The translations under genes were made by a program, and so were the position numbers. A stretch of 64,000 nt of DNA, from contig NZ_KQ130493.1 of assembly GCF_001050375.1 (NCBI RefSeq), forward strand, positions 58,741 through 122,740. The letters are read 5' to 3'. This stretch comes from Catenovulum maritimum. Its GTDB lineage: Bacteria > Pseudomonadota > Gammaproteobacteria > Enterobacterales > Alteromonadaceae. The notes under the pieces were generated by a model. The model ran no database searches, was not told where the DNA came from, and saw nothing but the letters and a program-made list of their open reading frames with translations. How positions within the stretch are numbered: position 1 is the stretch's first letter; the number at the start of each line of letters is the position of its first letter. Of the stretch, positions 39,540 through 48,467 are shown piece by piece.

Positions 39540-40943
39540 TTGGAAAATCAAACAATTGAAAATGGTAGAACACCAGCTCAACAGCAAGAAGTTGAAACCT
39601 TGCGCGCAATCGCAAAAAAGCCCGCGTTGCAGAGAGTGCCTACCTATTTAAAACTGAGTGGGCCGGGTTGGCTTCAAGGTGCAATGACTTTAGGTGGTGG
39701 TAGTGCGGTTACTTCATTAACCATAGGTGCTCTATTTGGCTATGAACTACTATGGGTTCAGCCTATATCTATGCTGATCGGTTGTATCATGTTGTATGTA
39801 TTGTCTCACCAAACTTTGCATACCCAGAAAAAGCCGTTCGAGTCTATGAAAAAGCATGTTAACAAACCAATTGCATGGGGTTGGGCATTAGCTGCATTTG
39901 CTTCTAGTATTATTTGGGGATTTGCTCATTACCCCTTAAGTGCTGGCATGATGGAAGAAATTATTGTGGTGACAACCGGTTTCTCGGTTGATCCTGAAAA
40001 TACATTTATCCGAGATTTATATTTGCTGGGGCTTGCTATTATTGCGTGGGCTGGTGTGGCATACACTGCATTAAAATATGGCGAGCATGAAGGTTCGGGT
40101 AACGCGGTTAAATTTTTCGAGACGGGTATTAAAGTACTGACTGGTCTAATTGTGATTGCTTTTGCCTGGGTTGTTATTAGCGCATCTATTAATGGCAAAG
40201 TTGATTGGGCTGCGGTAGCCGCTGGATATATCCCTTCTTCTTTCCCTGACACAGCGCAAGGGGTCACTGTGGTAATGGCTGCATTAGGTAGTGCGGTTGG
40301 TATCAATATGACCTTTATCTATGGCTATACTTTACTTCATAAAAAATGGACAGCGGATCATGCTGAGCTATCACGTTACGATATCGGCATTGGCTTAGTC
40401 GTACCTTATGTTGTTGTGACCAGTTTAATTTCAATTGCTGCTGCAGGTGCATTTTTTGGCTCAGATATGGGAATTGAAGGTAAATTAAGCCCAACTCAAG
40501 CAGGCACTATGTTTATGTCGGCAGGCTTAGATGAAGTGACGAGTCGTTTAATTTTTGCCTTTGGTATTTTGGGCATGGCAATAGGTTCACTGGTTATGCA
40601 TATGCTTTGCTGTGGTTCAGCAGCAGCGGCCATGTTTAATTTTCCAGAAAACAGCACTAAATATAAAATTGCGTTATTAGCACCTACACCCGCTGTGCTT
40701 GGGGTTTTTGTTTGGAAAACTATGGGTCCATATGTCATTTTGCCAACCGCTGCCATCTGCGGCTTTTTATTACCAATTGCTTATATCGGTTGGGCTTTGT
40801 TAAACAATAAAAAAGACTATTTAGGTGATGCAATGCCTACGGGTACTAAGCGTCTTTTCATTAACCTTGCTATGGTACTTTGTATTATCACTGTACTTGC
40901 GAGCGTCACATATTCAACACTGGTTAAATTAGGTTATTTGTAA
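39540..40943 (+). CDS. Nramp-like transporter lacking the DPGN metal motif
   Basis: A 467-residue membrane protein with about 11 hydrophobic helices, starting at TTG 39540 after AAGAGAC. The first helix reads SGPGWLQGAMTLGGGSAVTS, aligning with the Nramp helix 1 (GPG ... DPGN), but the metal-binding Asp-Pro-Gly-Asn is replaced by LGGGS. The helix 6 metal motif (MPH) is likewise not seen; MHMLCCG lies in a later helix. So the LeuT-type fold is likely, but divalent metal transport is not. Being between two Gfo/Idh/MocA genes, with a 1-nt overlap to the second, it may carry a sugar derivative. That is inference. Confidence 0.7.
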   Translation: MENQTIENGRTPAQQQEVETLRAIAKKPALQRVPTYLKLSGPGWLQGAMTLGGGSAVTSLTIGALFGYELLWVQPISMLIGCIMLYVLSHQTLHTQKKPFESMKKHVNKPIAWGWALAAFASSIIWGFAHYPLSAGMMEEIIVVTTGFSVDPENTFIRDLYLLGLAIIAWAGVAYTALKYGEHEGSGNAVKFFETGIKVLTGLIVIAFAWVVISASINGKVDWAAVAAGYIPSSFPDTAQGVTVVMAALGSAVGINMTFIYGYTLLHKKWTADHAELSRYDIGIGLVVPYVVVTSLISIAAAGAFFGSDMGIEGKLSPTQAGTMFMSAGLDEVTSRLIFAFGILGMAIGSLVMHMLCCGSAAAAMFNFPENSTKYKIALLAPTPAVLGVFVWKTMGPYVILPTAAICGFLLPIAYIGWALLNNKKDYLGDAMPTGTKRLFINLAMVLCIITVLASVTYSTLVKLGYL

Positions 40944-42034
40944 TGCCAAACTCAGCACAAACTAATATGAAAGATGGTGCTAATTATGCGCCTGTTGGAC
41001 AATCCGTTAAGGTGGTTGAACCTAACGAATTTTACTTTTCGGTCGCTTATTTAGATCATGGCCATATCAATGGCCAGACAAATGGCTTATTACAAGCTGG
41101 TGCTACGTTAAAGTACGTTTATGATACGGACGAACAACGGCTAGCTGCATTCTGCGAAAAGTACCCGCAAGCTATAGTCGCAGACAGCTTTGAGCAAATT
41201 TTACAAGATTCAGATACTCAGCTAGTTGCCAGTGCAGCAATCCCGTATTTAAGAGCGGAAATTGGGATTAAAGTGATGCAATCGGGTAAAGACTATTTTA
41301 CCGATAAATCGCCATTTACTTCGCTTGAGCAACTTGAAAAAGTTAAGCAAGTCGTTGCCGAAACTAAACGTATTTATGCAGTTTATTATGCAGAACGCTT
41401 GCATAATGAAGCCGCGTGGCAAGCGGGTGAATTGATAAAGCAAGGCGCGATTGGCAAAGTGCTACAAGTAATCAACCTTGCACCACATAGGCTTGCAAAA
41501 GCGACTCGTCCTGATTGGTTCTTCGACAAAAATTGTTATGGCGGCATTTTAACTGACATTGGTTCACATCAAGTTGAACAGTTTTTAACTTATGCCTGTA
41601 TTGAAGATGCCACTATTAACTTTGCCCGTGCCAGCAACATGAATAATCAAGATAAGCCAGGATTAGAAGATTTTGGTGAGATATCTATGACAGGCGATAA
41701 CGGCGCTTCTTTTTATACTCGTGTTGACTGGTTTACTCCAGAAGGGCAAGCCACTTGGGGTGATGGTCGTACTTTCATTATTGGTACTGAAGGCAATATT
41801 GAATGTCGTAAATATAATGATGTTTCGCGCCAAGCGCCTGCGTCTAAATTGTTCTTAACTAATAATGAAAAAGAGCAAGAAATTGATTGCTTTGGTAAAT
41901 CAGCTTTCCCTTATTTTGGCCAGTTAATCTTAGATGTTATTAACCGAACTGAAAATGCTATGACTCAGGCTCATACATTTAAAGCGGCTGAATTAAGCAT
42001 GCAAGCTCAAGCACTAGCTGATTCCGCTAAATAG
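40943..42034 (+). CDS. Gfo/Idh/MocA-family sugar dehydrogenase, copy 2
   Basis: A 363-residue member of the family, diverged from copy 1. The N-terminus is atypical: the usual GxGxxA Rossmann start is replaced by FYFSVAYLDHGHINGQTNGL (about 30-49), as in the subgroup where the cofactor loop contains a His. The active-site motif is DKSPFTSLEQ (Lys about 116) in place of EKP. GGILTDIGSHQVEQF is the C-domain His motif. It overlaps the transporter stop codon (TAATG). It would act in the cytoplasm on the same keto-sugar route. The pairing of one typical and one atypical member is noteworthy. Confidence 0.82.
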   Translation: MPNSAQTNMKDGANYAPVGQSVKVVEPNEFYFSVAYLDHGHINGQTNGLLQAGATLKYVYDTDEQRLAAFCEKYPQAIVADSFEQILQDSDTQLVASAAIPYLRAEIGIKVMQSGKDYFTDKSPFTSLEQLEKVKQVVAETKRIYAVYYAERLHNEAAWQAGELIKQGAIGKVLQVINLAPHRLAKATRPDWFFDKNCYGGILTDIGSHQVEQFLTYACIEDATINFARASNMNNQDKPGLEDFGEISMTGDNGASFYTRVDWFTPEGQATWGDGRTFIIGTEGNIECRKYNDVSRQAPASKLFLTNNEKEQEIDCFGKSAFPYFGQLILDVINRTENAMTQAHTFKAAELSMQAQALADSAK

Positions 42035-42064
42035 GTTCTATTAATCTTCGGAACAGATAAGATA

Positions 42065-42093
42065 AATAAGGCCATTCAATGAATGGCCTTATT
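42065..42093. terminator. Terminator hairpin after the keto-sugar operon
   Basis: Perfect 13-bp stem (42065-42077 with 42081-42093) and a 3-nt loop, 31 nt after the stop codon. A/T-rich arms allow action in both directions, so it can also end the small minus-strand gene at 42131-42256. Confidence 0.75.
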
Positions 42094-42130
42094 CGTATTT
42101 ATCGCGTGATACTGTCGTATTTTCTTTCAT

Positions 42131-42256
42131 TTAATTTTTAGATTGCCTGCATACTTGGTCACCATAGTAATTATTGGCATAGTTACAAGACTTTGTTTTC
42201 GGCTTTTCTGTCTTTGCTTGAAATACTTTCGTAAAGTTTTTGATTATGTTTTTCAT
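42131..42256 (-). CDS. Possible 41-residue small protein
   Basis: A short frame: ATG at 42256 preceded by AAGAGG at good spacing. The product begins MKNIIKNFTKVFQAKTEKPK and ends with SCNYANNYYGDQVCRQSKN. It has two cysteines and a basic amphipathic N-terminus; no family is recognised. It is 127 nt downstream of oxyR in the same orientation. The ribosome binding site and placement support it; size leaves doubt. Confidence 0.45.
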   Translation of the reverse strand: MKNIIKNFTKVFQAKTEKPKTKSCNYANNYYGDQVCRQSKN

Positions 42257-42382
42257 GGTTAAATACCTCTTTTTTAGTTCCACTTAATCATGGATGAAAT
42301 AATTAATTCAGTAAATTTGATTAATTGGAATTATTGGTTCACTAAAATAGAAGTATTACTGCTAGCTTAATTTAATATCTTA

Positions 42383-43288
42383 TTATTGGTTATAAAAAGC
42401 AGTTAACTCTTTATTGAATATATTTTTTAATAAGGTTATCTCGTCAGTCCTGACGTAATTGGGGCGAATGATTAGCGCGATACTTCTATGTGGACCGGGT
42501 TCGTTTAAGTGTACCGCTCTTAATTCAGACTCGTTATAGGTCAATTGATCCAGTGCCATTTGTGGGACTAAAGTTGTGCCTAGTTTGCCAGCAACCATTT
42601 GGATTAAGGTATGTAAACTGGATGACTCAAAGCTTGATTCTTGTTTTTTACTTTGCAAACTGCATGCATGTAACGCATGTTCCTTAAGACAATGGCCATC
42701 TTTTAACAGCATAAGTTTATCGATTTCCAATTCTTCGCTAGTAATTTCTTCCATTTGATTTGGGCATTCATCTTTGTGGCTAACCCAATAAAAATCTTCC
42801 TGCCAAAAATTAAAGCTCATTAAGCCTTCAATCGGATAAGGCAGTGCGAGCACTGCTGCATCTATTTCTCCCGTTCTGACTAGATCGACTAAAACATGCG
42901 ACTGATCTTCGACAATTTTGAGCCTGAAATCAGGATAGGATTGTCTAACGCTAGGTAAAACTTTTGGCAACATATATGGCCCAATGGTAGGAATAATACC
43001 CAGTGTCATAGGTCTAGCAAATGGTGCTTTATTGAGCTGTGACATTTGTAGCAATTCGTCCATTTCTAATTTTATCTTTCTGGCTTTAGTTAAAATGATA
43101 TCTCCATCGGATGTAATCAATACTTGTTTGTTATTCCTTTCAAATATTTGAAGACCGAGTTGCTTTTCAAGCTCATTAATTGCTGTACTTAATGCTGACT
43201 GCGAAACATTGCAAGCTTCAGCTGCTTTTTTGAAATGTAAATGTTTCTCTATTGCGAGTGCATATTTGAGTTGTTTTAAAGAAATCAT
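42383..43288 (-). CDS. oxyR: OxyR hydrogen-peroxide sensor, LysR family
   Basis: A 301-residue LysR-type regulator with an N-terminal winged helix-turn-helix (about 1-60; FKKAAEACNVSQSALSTAIN). The two redox cysteines of OxyR are in place: Cys200 and Cys209 within LKDGHCLKEHALHACS, against Cys199 and Cys208 in E. coli. Oxidation by H2O2 forms a disulfide and switches on target genes. It is divergent from ahpC with 184 bp between, the usual arrangement. In this locus peroxide could come from sugar-oxidising flavoproteins. Confidence 0.93.
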   Translation of the reverse strand: MISLKQLKYALAIEKHLHFKKAAEACNVSQSALSTAINELEKQLGLQIFERNNKQVLITSDGDIILTKARKIKLEMDELLQMSQLNKAPFARPMTLGIIPTIGPYMLPKVLPSVRQSYPDFRLKIVEDQSHVLVDLVRTGEIDAAVLALPYPIEGLMSFNFWQEDFYWVSHKDECPNQMEEITSEELEIDKLMLLKDGHCLKEHALHACSLQSKKQESSFESSSLHTLIQMVAGKLGTTLVPQMALDQLTYNESELRAVHLNEPGPHRSIALIIRPNYVRTDEITLLKNIFNKELTAFYNQ

Positions 43289-43348
43289 TATCTAAGGCTC
43301 ATGTTTAAATTTAATCAGATTATTGCAATTTTCATTAAGGGTAGTTCA

Positions 43349-43377
43349 ATTAAATTGAATTATAAAATCAATTTAAT
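43349..43377. promoter_or_regulatory. Inverted repeat, candidate OxyR operator
   Basis: ATTAAATTGA (43349-43358) and TCAATTTAAT (43368-43377) are perfect 10-bp arms with a 9-nt spacer, centred about 110 nt before ahpC and 75 nt before oxyR. It is well placed to control both. It does not match the E. coli ATAG-type consensus clearly. Confidence 0.45.
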
Positions 43378-43472
43378 CAATTTTATTAATTTATTGGTCG
43401 GGTTTACTATTTATCACATCGAAGCAAACAAGCTTTTGAAACTAAGTTAATTTAAATATAGAGGTAATTACC

Positions 43473-44036
43473 ATGGCTCAAGTAGGCAAAACAATTCCAG
43501 AATTTAAAGCACAAGCATTCCACAATGGTGAATTCGTTGAAGTGACATCAGAAAGTGTTAAAGGTAAGTGGGGGATCTTCGTATTTTATCCTGCTGATTT
43601 CACCTTTGTTTGTCCAACTGAATTAGAAGATATGGCATCACATTATGCTGAATTGCAAGGATTAGGCGTTGAAGTTTACTCAGTATCAACCGACACACAC
43701 TTTTCACATAAAGCTTGGCATGACTCTTCAGAAGCGATTGGCAAAATCAAATTTCCAATGCTAGGCGACCAAACTGGTGCTATTACACGAGGCTTCGATG
43801 TGATGATTGAAGAAGATCATATGGCTCACCGAGGTACATTTTTGGTTGACCCTGATGGCGTAATTCAAGTCGCTCATATTCATAACGGTGGCATAGGTCG
43901 AAGCGCTAAAGATATGGTTCGTAATGTCAAAGCTGCACAGTATGTTCGCGACAATGACGGCGAAGTTTGCCCTGCGGCATGGGAACAAGGCCAAGCGACT
44001 CTAACTCCTAGCTTGGATTTAGTTGGAAAAATTTAA
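43473..44036 (+). CDS. ahpC: Alkyl hydroperoxide reductase subunit C (peroxiredoxin)
   Basis: A 187-residue typical 2-Cys peroxiredoxin. The peroxidatic Cys47 is in ADFTFVCPTELEDM and the resolving Cys166 in GEVCPAAWE, matching E. coli AhpC (187 aa). It reduces H2O2 and organic hydroperoxides in the cytoplasm and is re-reduced by AhpF, encoded next. GAGGTAATTACC before the ATG gives a good ribosome binding site. OxyR, encoded divergently, is the expected activator. Confidence 0.97.
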   Translation: MAQVGKTIPEFKAQAFHNGEFVEVTSESVKGKWGIFVFYPADFTFVCPTELEDMASHYAELQGLGVEVYSVSTDTHFSHKAWHDSSEAIGKIKFPMLGDQTGAITRGFDVMIEEDHMAHRGTFLVDPDGVIQVAHIHNGGIGRSAKDMVRNVKAAQYVRDNDGEVCPAAWEQGQATLTPSLDLVGKI

Positions 44037-44146
44037 CAATTAGTCAAGTTGGCGCTGATACCCAGTGCCAACCCTTACTTGCCAAGTTAGCGTAATTCAA
44101 CATTTTCATCATCTATCCTAATTTGGGTATAGATAAAGGTAATACT

Positions 44147-45700
44147 ATGATAAGCAATGATATTTTAACCGCATTAAAATCTTATACTCAAAATATGGCG
44201 AACAATGTGACATTAGTTCTACAAACTGGTGAGCATGAAAAACGTCAAGAATTAAGCGATTTCTTGACTCAGATATCTTCAGTTTCTGACCAATTAAGTA
44301 TAGAGGAAAGAGACGCAGGGTTAAGAAGTCCGATCACTTTTGCACTAGAGGTTGGTGGCCAACAAAATGGCGTGGTGTTTTCTGGCATTCCTAGTGGGCA
44401 TGAGTTTAATTCCTTAATTTTAGCGATTCTACATTCTTCAGGCACCGAGATAAAACTTGATCCTGTATTGAAAGCTATGGTCGAGAATATTAAGGAAACT
44501 TTACACTTTGAAGTGTTTGTGTCGCTAAGTTGTCATAACTGTCCTGATGTTGTGCAGTCACTTAATCAATTTGCTTTAAGTAACCAGAATATACAAACCG
44601 AAATGATAGACGGTGGTTTATTTCAGGATTTAGTTGAGCAAAGAAATATTCAAGGCGTACCAAGCGTTTATTTAAATGGTGAGTTATTTGCAAACGGTAA
44701 AATAGATACAGCTCAATTAGTGGATAAACTAATTCAAAAATATCCTTATATAGTTGAAGCAACAAAAGCTGACAAATTACCCACCCAAGATGTGACAGTA
44801 ATAGGCGGTGGACCAGCCGGTATCGCAGCTGCTATATACTCAGCCCGAAAAGGGTTAAAAGTGACCATGATAGCTGATCGTATCGGCGGCCAAGTAAAAG
44901 ATACGGTTGGTATAGAAAATTTAATTTCAGTGCCTAAAACAACGGGTTCTGAACTAACCGGCAATATGCAAGCACACTTGAACGATTATGAGGTGACGAT
45001 TAAAGAGTTTATTCGCGTTGATAAAATTGAAGAAGGCAAAATTAAGCAGCTTTATTTATCTAGTGGCGAAGTGATAGAAACTAAAACTGTTATTGTCGCG
45101 ACTGGCGCTAAATGGCGTGAGCTAGGTGTTCCGGGCGAAAAAGAGAATATAGGTTCGGGCGTGGCATATTGTCCTCACTGCGATGGTCCTTTTTTTAAAG
45201 GCAAAGAAGTTGCTGTCGTCGGTGGTGGTAACTCAGGTATTGAGGCTGCGTTAGACTTAGCAGGCATGGTTAACCATGTCACTGTGTTTGAGTTTTTAGC
45301 AGAGTTAAAAGCGGATAAAGTGTTAGTTGATAAAGCCGAAGCTAATGACAAGATAACCATTATCAAAAATGCCGCAACCAAACAGGTTATAGCAGATAAT
45401 GGTAAAGTGGTCGCGCTCGAATACCAAGATAGAGAATCTGGTGAAATTAAGCGCCAAGCATTGTCAGGGGTTTTTGTGCAGATTGGATTAGTCCCGAATA
45501 GCCAGTTTTTAGAAGGTGTTGTCGAGCGAACTCAACACGGTGAAGTTATCATAGACGAGAGGTGCCAAACGAATGTACCTGGTATTTTTGCTGCGGGTGA
45601 TGTCTCCACTGTGCCTTATAAGCAAATTGTAATTGCTATGGGAGAAGGGGCTAAAGCTTCATTATCGGCATTTGATTACATCATCAGGGAAGCTGAATAA
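44147..45700 (+). CDS. ahpF: Alkyl hydroperoxide reductase subunit F
   Basis: A 517-residue flavoprotein disulfide reductase that passes electrons from NADH to AhpC. I start at ATG 44147 (MISNDILTAL), as in E. coli AhpF; AAAGG lies upstream. The N-terminal tandem thioredoxin-like domain holds CHNC (Cys129 and Cys132). The FAD site VIGGGPAG is at about 218-225, and the thioredoxin-reductase active site CPHC is at 342-345. The FAD C-terminal motif GIFAAGDVSTVPYKQI is present. It is 110 nt after ahpC, in the same unit. Confidence 0.97.
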   Translation: MISNDILTALKSYTQNMANNVTLVLQTGEHEKRQELSDFLTQISSVSDQLSIEERDAGLRSPITFALEVGGQQNGVVFSGIPSGHEFNSLILAILHSSGTEIKLDPVLKAMVENIKETLHFEVFVSLSCHNCPDVVQSLNQFALSNQNIQTEMIDGGLFQDLVEQRNIQGVPSVYLNGELFANGKIDTAQLVDKLIQKYPYIVEATKADKLPTQDVTVIGGGPAGIAAAIYSARKGLKVTMIADRIGGQVKDTVGIENLISVPKTTGSELTGNMQAHLNDYEVTIKEFIRVDKIEEGKIKQLYLSSGEVIETKTVIVATGAKWRELGVPGEKENIGSGVAYCPHCDGPFFKGKEVAVVGGGNSGIEAALDLAGMVNHVTVFEFLAELKADKVLVDKAEANDKITIIKNAATKQVIADNGKVVALEYQDRESGEIKRQALSGVFVQIGLVPNSQFLEGVVERTQHGEVIIDERCQTNVPGIFAAGDVSTVPYKQIVIAMGEGAKASLSAFDYIIREAE

Positions 45701-45733
45701 TCTCAACTAAATCAAGTTATTGAGCTAATACAA

Positions 45734-46717
45734 CTAATGGCGCTGAATTAAATTTAAGGTTAATTCAGCTTGTTGACGATTTTCTGTAGATTGGCTGAGA
45801 TCGTTGACAATTTTACCCACTTCTAACTCGATAATTTGTTTACGATAATCTGATAACTCGATGTCGTGATCGTTAAGCTGCATAAACAGTAAATTAAGAC
45901 CCTGATTTCTTTCATCAGCTTGGCTAGATGTTAGCATGGTGTCAATGTAACTTGTAATGTCCGCATTAGCTGGATGGTGCTTCATCAAGATTTTAACAGC
46001 CGAACTTTTGATTTTAATATCGTGGGTAAAACTGATTACGTGTTCGATATCGGGGAGCAATTTTTCAATCAAAATCGGATTGTTTATTGCCCCAAGATGG
46101 TTAAATACATGCTGTAAGACACTTGAATCATACTCCATCTGTAAAATAGAAGTTATTCTTTCGCTGACTTGTGCAGACATAGGGTTGCGCATTAAAAGAG
46201 ACACAGCGCTTTTTCTATCTATAACTCTATCTGAGTTGAACAAGGCTTGACTGATTTGTTGTTTAACTTCTTCACTTGAATTATGGCTTGCCCTTAGTAA
46301 GAATTCACGTTGTTCTGAATGGGGTAAGCTTGTTATTTTATTGATTGCTAAGGCTAGCAAACTTGAGTCTTGGCTTAATAAACTTGCCGACTGCTCAACT
46401 GAAATTTCACTCAGAGCAAAAGCCTGTTGTTCAGTTAAATTTTCTTCTATTAGGTATCCGAGTACTGAATCGGCGTTAAGTAGCAGGGTATCATCCGAAA
46501 GATTTGGTATGTTTTGTATTGGCTTTTGGTACTGACTTAAATCTTGGTAATCAATAGAACTCATGTCAGTTTGAGTCAGCTCATGGCTAGATATATTCTC
46601 GGCGACTGTGGTTGTCGTTTGATTAGATCCAGAATCAGAAACTGGAATTAAGTTATAAAGCAGCGCCGCTATAAAGGCGGCACTGCTAATACAGATAATT
46701 AAAGTCAGCTTTTTCAA
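45734..46717 (-). CDS. Exported helical-repeat (HEAT-like) protein, unknown
   Basis: A 327-residue protein with an N-terminal signal anchor (MKKLTLIICISSAAFIAALL). The rest is almost wholly alpha-helical, in repeating units of about 35 residues (for example DRKSAVSLLMRNPMSAQVSE and SSAVKILMKHHPANADIT), suggesting HEAT-like repeats. No catalytic motif is seen. It starts 10 nt after the beta-helix gene, so the two are co-expressed and may form a complex. I do not recognise a family. Confidence 0.55.
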   Translation of the reverse strand: MKKLTLIICISSAAFIAALLYNLIPVSDSGSNQTTTTVAENISSHELTQTDMSSIDYQDLSQYQKPIQNIPNLSDDTLLLNADSVLGYLIEENLTEQQAFALSEISVEQSASLLSQDSSLLALAINKITSLPHSEQREFLLRASHNSSEEVKQQISQALFNSDRVIDRKSAVSLLMRNPMSAQVSERITSILQMEYDSSVLQHVFNHLGAINNPILIEKLLPDIEHVISFTHDIKIKSSAVKILMKHHPANADITSYIDTMLTSSQADERNQGLNLLFMQLNDHDIELSDYRKQIIELEVGKIVNDLSQSTENRQQAELTLNLIQRH

Positions 46718-46727
46718 AATAGCGGGC

Positions 46728-47939
46728 TTATTGGAAATCTTTAACCCATTTATTTAATTTTGAATAGCTATGATTGCTGATACTAACTCCAGTTGTTGAA
46801 CGGCCATCATGTTCTCTATAAGTCACACCATATGTCTCTGTTGCGCCTTCTCTTGAACCAGTAACGCCTTTAATCGTGTTATTACTTAAAGTATTCGTAC
46901 CTTGAGTGCCGGCAAGTAAGATACCTTCGTAAACATTGCCATATGCGCCAATTGCTTTGGTCAATCCGTTTGTGATTGCGCCTAATTCTGTAATTTCGTT
47001 ATTTTCAATAGTGGCGTTATTCACTCGATACATAGAGATCCCACGAATTGTTTTGCTAATTTTATTACCTCTAACAACAACATTGGTTGCAGTTCTACCT
47101 GTAAAAGTGTTTGGTACACCAATACCACCTAGTACGTTATTAATGGTATTGTTTAAAAATTTAAGATTATCAGCACCACGTTTAGAGGTTAACGCGTAAC
47201 ATGCTCGTTCAACATAGTTGTTAGAAAAAGTAAAATGATCGCCATACTGGCCATTATCACCACTTGCCGTTAAGTAAACTGCTGCGTCACGAATCCCATA
47301 AAAACTGTTGTTTTTAACCGTTACCTTGGTACCACCTGTCAGTAAGATACCACTGTCACCACCGGCTTCAAAACAGGTATCTGTATTGTTTTTTGTGCCT
47401 GTAACTGTAATGTTTTCGATAACCGCTTCGCCTAATTTATTCGTATTGTGGCTATTGATACCACCGCGAACTGAAAGTGCGTCTGCTGTGGATTGGGTGC
47501 CCGTTTTTCCTTCAGGGGTTTTGTATGGGTAAGGCACGACAGTGGATACTTTTGCATTTGCAATATTGAAATCTCCGCCTTTCCAATTGAAATCAGCTAA
47601 AGTGTTGCTACTGCCACATTCGTTAGATTTAGTGGCATGTGCATCAATACTAAACAAATCGCCATCTAGATTGGTCGTTGCGATAAATTTTGCACCGGTT
47701 GCATCTACGACTAAATCTTTCTTTAAATAAACTTTGATGTCATTGCTGATGTAATAAGTACCAGTGATTCTAATTGGTAAACCAGTGTTGGTTGCCTGTT
47801 GGAGTGCATCTTGCAATTTACTGGCATTGCCATTTGGATTTACTGGTGTACTGGAGCAATCTGCAGCGAATGTGTTTGCTGAAAATAATGCTAAACCTAA
47901 AATGCTAGTGCTAAGAAGGGAAGTTTGCTTTTTTATCAT
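46728..47939 (-). CDS. Secreted right-handed beta-helix protein (lyase-like)
   Basis: A 403-residue exported protein (signal ends NTFAADC). It shows repeated strand patterns of a right-handed parallel beta-helix: VIENITVTGTKN, VTVKNNSFYG, FTFSNNYVER, LKFLNNTINN, VVVRGNKISK and ATIENNEITE, each about 22 residues apart. This fold is used by polysaccharide lyases (PL6 and others), epimerases and polygalacturonases. No specific catalytic set can be assigned. Its context suits action on uronate-containing polysaccharide. It is co-transcribed with the helical-repeat protein. TTGGTTAACCC upstream at 47953-47963 may be a regulator site. Confidence 0.7.
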   Translation of the reverse strand: MIKKQTSLLSTSILGLALFSANTFAADCSSTPVNPNGNASKLQDALQQATNTGLPIRITGTYYISNDIKVYLKKDLVVDATGAKFIATTNLDGDLFSIDAHATKSNECGSSNTLADFNWKGGDFNIANAKVSTVVPYPYKTPEGKTGTQSTADALSVRGGINSHNTNKLGEAVIENITVTGTKNNTDTCFEAGGDSGILLTGGTKVTVKNNSFYGIRDAAVYLTASGDNGQYGDHFTFSNNYVERACYALTSKRGADNLKFLNNTINNVLGGIGVPNTFTGRTATNVVVRGNKISKTIRGISMYRVNNATIENNEITELGAITNGLTKAIGAYGNVYEGILLAGTQGTNTLSNNTIKGVTGSREGATETYGVTYREHDGRSTTGVSISNHSYSKLNKWVKDFQ

Positions 47940-47952
47940 TCTGTAGAGCCTA

Positions 47953-47963
47953 TTTTGGTTAAC
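47953..47963. promoter_or_regulatory. GntR-type half-palindrome upstream of the beta-helix gene
   Basis: TTGGTTAACCC lies 14 nt before the start codon on the minus strand. It resembles the TTGGTNNACC sites next to the GntR gene at 51.7 kb. A link to that regulator is inference. Confidence 0.3.
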
Positions 47964-48237
47964 CCGTTAAGCGGGAATTTTTATAATCATGTTTGGTTCC
48001 ATTAGTGCTTTTATCCATTTCGGTCGTTATATTTAAATATTTTTAATAAAAGATCAATCTTTTGTTGTCTTTTTGTTTCATTATTATTCATTTGTGATCT
48101 TTTATGTTCATTTTGGGGATCGGTGTTTTTGAACATGCGAGGCGAAGTTAATCTTATTTTTTATTGGGAGTATGAAGGCAAAGAGCCGGAGAAATAAAAG
48201 GGCTGGTATTTAATCTCAAATCTGGATAATAACTTGC

Positions 48238-48341
48238 TTTCTTGAGGGCCTTTTTGCTGGTAACTGCGTTGAATGTGTCAGTAATAGCCAGCTATTACGC
48301 ACCTAAATTCGTCTTGTTTTAAGAAAAAAACGCTCAAGAAA
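48238..48341. repeat. 104-bp palindromic dispersed element, copy 2
   Basis: Arms TTTCTTGAG (48238-48246) and CTCAAGAAA (48333-48341) enclose an AATAGC...GCTATT stem and the AAATTCGTCTTGTTTTAAGAAA segment shared with 29508-29549. It is non-coding. The rest of the 47940-48467 gap is AT-rich without a gene. Confidence 0.55.
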
Positions 48342-48427
48342 TTAAAGTTTAATAACATCAATAGCTTAATTGGCTTAGCTAATTTCTTATCCCAAGTTAA
48401 GGTTATTTAAGGTAAGAGTTGAAGGTA

Positions 48428-48457
48428 CAGTGGCAGATAGCTTAGCTACCGCCACTG
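48428..48457 (-). terminator. Hairpin after the PVC-type cytochrome gene
   Basis: CAGTGGC (48428-48434) pairs with GCCACTG (48451-48457), 10 nt beyond the stop codon on the minus strand. There is no T-run, so it is at best a weak or Rho-assisted terminator. Confidence 0.35.
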
Positions 48458-48467
48458 TCGTTATGGG

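Noticed and set aside
39929..40306. A 125-codon minus-strand frame opposite the Nramp-like gene
   Set aside because: Low-complexity Thr/Ala/Pro composition and complete overlap with a strong membrane protein gene.
39540..40943. Annotation as a manganese/divalent metal Nramp transporter
   Set aside because: The DPGN motif is replaced by LGGGS and MPH is absent, so the metal function is not supported.
43349..43377. Claim of a canonical E. coli-type OxyR site
   Set aside because: The repeat is a good palindrome but lacks the spaced ATAG/CTAT elements, so it is listed only as a candidate operator.
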